22,601 nt of DNA from Bacteroidales bacterium. GTDB lineage: Bacteria > Bacteroidota > Bacteroidia > Bacteroidales > Muribaculaceae. How positions within the stretch are numbered: the first letter of the stretch is position 1; each line of letters begins with the position of its first letter. The position numbers and the translations under genes were made by a program. Under the pieces are notes generated by a model. It was not told the origin of the DNA. It was given only the letters and a program-made list of their open reading frames with translations, and did not search any database. Below, piece by piece: positions 20,364-22,601 of this stretch. The stretch lies in NCBI GenBank assembly GCA_900769345.1, contig CAAGGJ010000027.1:1-22601 (forward strand), given 5' to 3'.

Positions 20364-21197
20364 ATGTTACAAGTAAAGAATCTAACTTTTGGTTATGGAA
20401 AATCTACACGACCGATTTTCAACAATTTCTCGCTCAATTTGGAGCCGGGTAGAGTGTGTGGATTGCTCGGACGCAACGGCGCCGGCAAGAGCACTCTAAT
20501 GTATTTGATGACAGGTTTGCTGTCGCCCGTGGAGGGCTCGGTAATGTTCTGTGGCAACGATATGCGCAAGCGCCTGCCCGAGCAGCTCGCCGATATCTTT
20601 ATCGTGCCCGAGGAATTTGAATTGCCTGCCATCACACTTCGCAAGTATGCCGATGTGTATGGCACGTTCTATCCTCACTTCAGCATCGATGATATGATGC
20701 GCTATCTGCAGGTCTTCGAAATGACCGACCTTGATGTGAATCTCAAGAGTCTCTCGATGGGTCAGAAGAAAAAAGTGTTTATGAGTTTTGCATTTGCCAC
20801 CAACACCCGCGTGCTGCTTATGGATGAGCCTACCAACGGGCTCGACATCCCCAGCAAGAGCCAATTCCGCAAGATTGTAGCCGCCGGCATGAGCGACGAT
20901 AAGATTATGGTGCTTTCCACTCACCAGGTGCGCGACGTCGACTCGATTCTTGATCATGTGCTCATCATCGACAACAATCGCACGTTGCTCGATGCCTCGA
21001 TAGCCGAAATCGGTCAACGACTGAAGTTTGAGATTTCCTACAATGTGGAGGGCGCAATCTACTACCAGCCCACCGTCAATGGCAACCTTGTGGTGAAGCC
21101 TAATGCCGACAATATTGAGACCAACGTCGACATAGAAATGCTATTTAACAGCACTCTCACCGCTCCCGACGTAATCGGCGCTATTTTTGCCAAATAA
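20364..21197 (+). CDS. ABC transporter ATP-binding protein
   Basis: A 277-residue ATPase of an ABC export-type system. Walker A is GRNGAGKST (36-44), the signature LSMGQ (130-134), Walker B RVLLMDEP (149-156) and the switch His in STHQ (His187). The part after about 205 is a short C-terminal extension of unknown role. It starts after an A/T-rich leader and is followed after 70 bases by its likely permease and then by a GntR regulator. This order is typical of small YtrA-controlled transporters, which respond to cell-envelope-active compounds in Firmicutes. The substrate here is unknown. Confidence 0.95.
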   Translation: MLQVKNLTFGYGKSTRPIFNNFSLNLEPGRVCGLLGRNGAGKSTLMYLMTGLLSPVEGSVMFCGNDMRKRLPEQLADIFIVPEEFELPAITLRKYADVYGTFYPHFSIDDMMRYLQVFEMTDLDVNLKSLSMGQKKKVFMSFAFATNTRVLLMDEPTNGLDIPSKSQFRKIVAAGMSDDKIMVLSTHQVRDVDSILDHVLIIDNNRTLLDASIAEIGQRLKFEISYNVEGAIYYQPTVNGNLVVKPNADNIETNVDIEMLFNSTLTAPDVIGAIFAK

Positions 21198-21267
21198 TAT
21201 CTCACTCCGATTTCGGATTATCTTTTAACAAAACAAAATAACAACAACCATTAATTTTCGATAGATT

Positions 21268-22095
21268 ATGAACAATTCATTCAGCATATCACGATTTGCC
21301 CTTCTTCTGAAAAAGGACTTTACCGAGAATATTCGCCTCTATGCTATAGGCTCAGTGTCGTTGCTTTTAGGCTTAGCCACTCTTATGGTGATTTTCACGC
21401 CGCTAATGTGCATGCCTGCCGAGGAGGGCGGTGCAATATTTGCCACCTTTCCTATCTACTGGCTGTTTTGCTTTGCTCTATGCATAGCTGCTTCTATGAT
21501 GTTTCCGCAGTTGCGCACCAAGCAGGGCCGTGTGTCGTTGTTTATGCTCCCAGCCACCAATTCGGAGAAATATCTTGAGCAGATTTTTACCAATATCATC
21601 TGTTTTGCTCTTATGTTCCTGGCTTGTATCTATGCAGCCGAAGGCATAAGAATGTTGGTGGCTCCCTGGGTGTGGAGTGGAAGCAACCCTGTATTGGCAA
21701 CCGATGCCGGTAACTATATCGACCATTTCGCTATCATCTATCCTAAGGAAGCCATTATGGTGAGAGAAGTTTTAGCTTCAGTGGGTATGACTCCCGACTT
21801 ATTCGCGTGGGTTATGATTGCCGGAATTCTCTGTAACCTTGGCGTGTTTTCCCTCGGCGCCGTGCTTTGGCCCAAGTACTCGTTCATCAAGACCTATGTG
21901 GCTATTTATGTAGTGGAGACAGCATTGCTCATAGTAGGTACGATAGTTACTAAAATTTTCGGAGTTTTCGATTGGACTCAAACGGTATCTTCTCGCCAAT
22001 GGCTCATCATTTTAATAGTAGCTCTTGGCTTGGGCGCAGTGGCTGCATTTGGGGCTTCATACTTCTGCTTCACACGCAAGAAGGTGATTGGCTGA
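21268..22095 (+). CDS. ABC transporter permease (ABC-2-like)
   Basis: A 275-residue inner-membrane protein with about six hydrophobic segments (24-45, 60-78, 107-126, 178-200, 207-229, 245-267). Between the second and third is RTKQGRVSLFMLPATNSEKYLEQ, a stretch I associate with permeases of GntR-linked ABC systems in Bacteroidetes. A larger loop (about 130-175) lies between the third and fourth. It has no ATPase motifs. It lies 70 bases after the ATPase gene and should form the membrane half of that transporter. Substrate and direction of transport cannot be told from sequence. Confidence 0.88.
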   Translation: MNNSFSISRFALLLKKDFTENIRLYAIGSVSLLLGLATLMVIFTPLMCMPAEEGGAIFATFPIYWLFCFALCIAASMMFPQLRTKQGRVSLFMLPATNSEKYLEQIFTNIICFALMFLACIYAAEGIRMLVAPWVWSGSNPVLATDAGNYIDHFAIIYPKEAIMVREVLASVGMTPDLFAWVMIAGILCNLGVFSLGAVLWPKYSFIKTYVAIYVVETALLIVGTIVTKIFGVFDWTQTVSSRQWLIILIVALGLGAVAAFGASYFCFTRKKVIG

Positions 22096-22157
22096 TAGGC
22101 CCAGAGCAATAATTTTTCTCTCTTATCCACATAACGAACGAAAATCAGATAAAGACT

Positions 22158-22526
22158 ATGAATTTCAAAGACAACAAACCAATATATATCCAGATAGCCG
22201 AGCACATCTGCGACGAGGTGCTGGCGGGGGCATATCGCACCGACGAGCGCATCCCCTCGGTCAGAGAATTTGCCGCTTCGGTAGAAGTGAATGCCAACAC
22301 CGTGGTGCGAAGCTACGATTACCTGCAGCAGACAGGCATTATCTACAATAAGCGAGGCCTTGGCTATTTTGTGGCTGCCGGCGCCGAGCGGATTATCACC
22401 GATATACGCCGCAAGCAGATTCTCGGCGACGAACTGCGTCAGATGTTCAGCCGTATGGCCACCATAGGCATCTCGCCCGACGAACTGCATCGGCTTTACT
22501 CCGAATACCTTAGTTCGCAACAATAA
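22158..22526 (+). CDS. GntR-family regulator, YtrA subfamily
   Basis: A 122-residue regulator. The winged helix-turn-helix spans about 8-74, with PIYIQIAEHICDEVLAGAYRTDERIPSVREFA, the recognition helix region VNANTVVRSYDYLQQ and the wing KRGLGYFV. The remaining 45 residues form two helices (IITDIRRKQILGDELRQMF and PDELHRLYSEYL). This short tail is the mark of the YtrA subfamily, which lacks a large ligand domain. It is the third gene of the ABC operon, 62 bases after the permease. It probably represses the whole operon through the AGTGTA/TACACT dyad just after the promoter. The inducer is unknown. Confidence 0.93.
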   Translation: MNFKDNKPIYIQIAEHICDEVLAGAYRTDERIPSVREFAASVEVNANTVVRSYDYLQQTGIIYNKRGLGYFVAAGAERIITDIRRKQILGDELRQMFSRMATIGISPDELHRLYSEYLSSQQ

Positions 22527-22601
22527 ATAACGTGAGTTCGATGAAATGCAATTAATTGAAAATTAGGGAAATAGCGGAATTTTTTGTAACTTTATAGTGC
22601 A

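Overview
The window looks like a chromosomal segment of a Bacteroidales bacterium, probably close to Muribaculaceae. Three things suggest this. Promoters follow the Bacteroidetes pattern (TTTG, about 20 bases, TAnnTTTG) rather than -35/-10 boxes. Starts are preceded by A/T-rich leaders rather than Shine-Dalgarno sites. The families are typical of the group: an M56/TonB fusion beside BlaI, WbqC beside a large signal peptidase I, DUF2147, and a tetratricopeptide-lipoprotein remnant. The family-level placement is inference. No tRNA, rRNA, CRISPR array, intact insertion sequence or phage gene was seen.

Layout. 1-2066: glyceraldehyde-3-phosphate dehydrogenase (minus) divergent from the MscL channel (plus), each with terminator-like hairpins. 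2067-3160: a degraded hipBA-type locus with intact HipB, a 34-codon HipA stump, a twin operator, and a repeat-bearing gene-free stretch. 3162-6372: lepB, a WbqC-family gene and a bile-acid:sodium-symporter-family transporter, all plus. 6532-10005: on the minus strand an esterase/beta-propeller fusion, then blaI and an M56 peptidase-TonB gene. 10116-11907: on the minus strand a membrane-anchored Hanks-type kinase overlapping a DNA-binding-protein gene. Divergent from it at 12288-13494 are a lipoprotein and a small membrane protein. 13674-15468: a Nudix hydrolase overlapping a secreted alpha/beta hydrolase with LysM. 15676-17191: a DUF2147 protein and a radical SAM enzyme. 17192-17682: a gene-free stretch full of hairpins and an inverted repeat. 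17683-18032: remnant of a lipoprotein gene. 18135-19739: PEP carboxykinase (minus). 20364-22526: an ABC transporter operon ending in a YtrA-type GntR regulator, with a textbook promoter and operator.

How the genes fit together. gap and pckA are central glycolytic/gluconeogenic genes and share a leader motif at identical spacing from the start codon. Three loci look self-regulated, each with a dyad on its promoter: hipB, blaI-M56 and the ABC-gntR operon. The least described unit is the kinase plus DNA-binding protein pair with the divergent lipoprotein/membrane pair. Its arrangement suggests an envelope sensor whose kinase signals to a dedicated transcription factor, but this is inference from gene order only.
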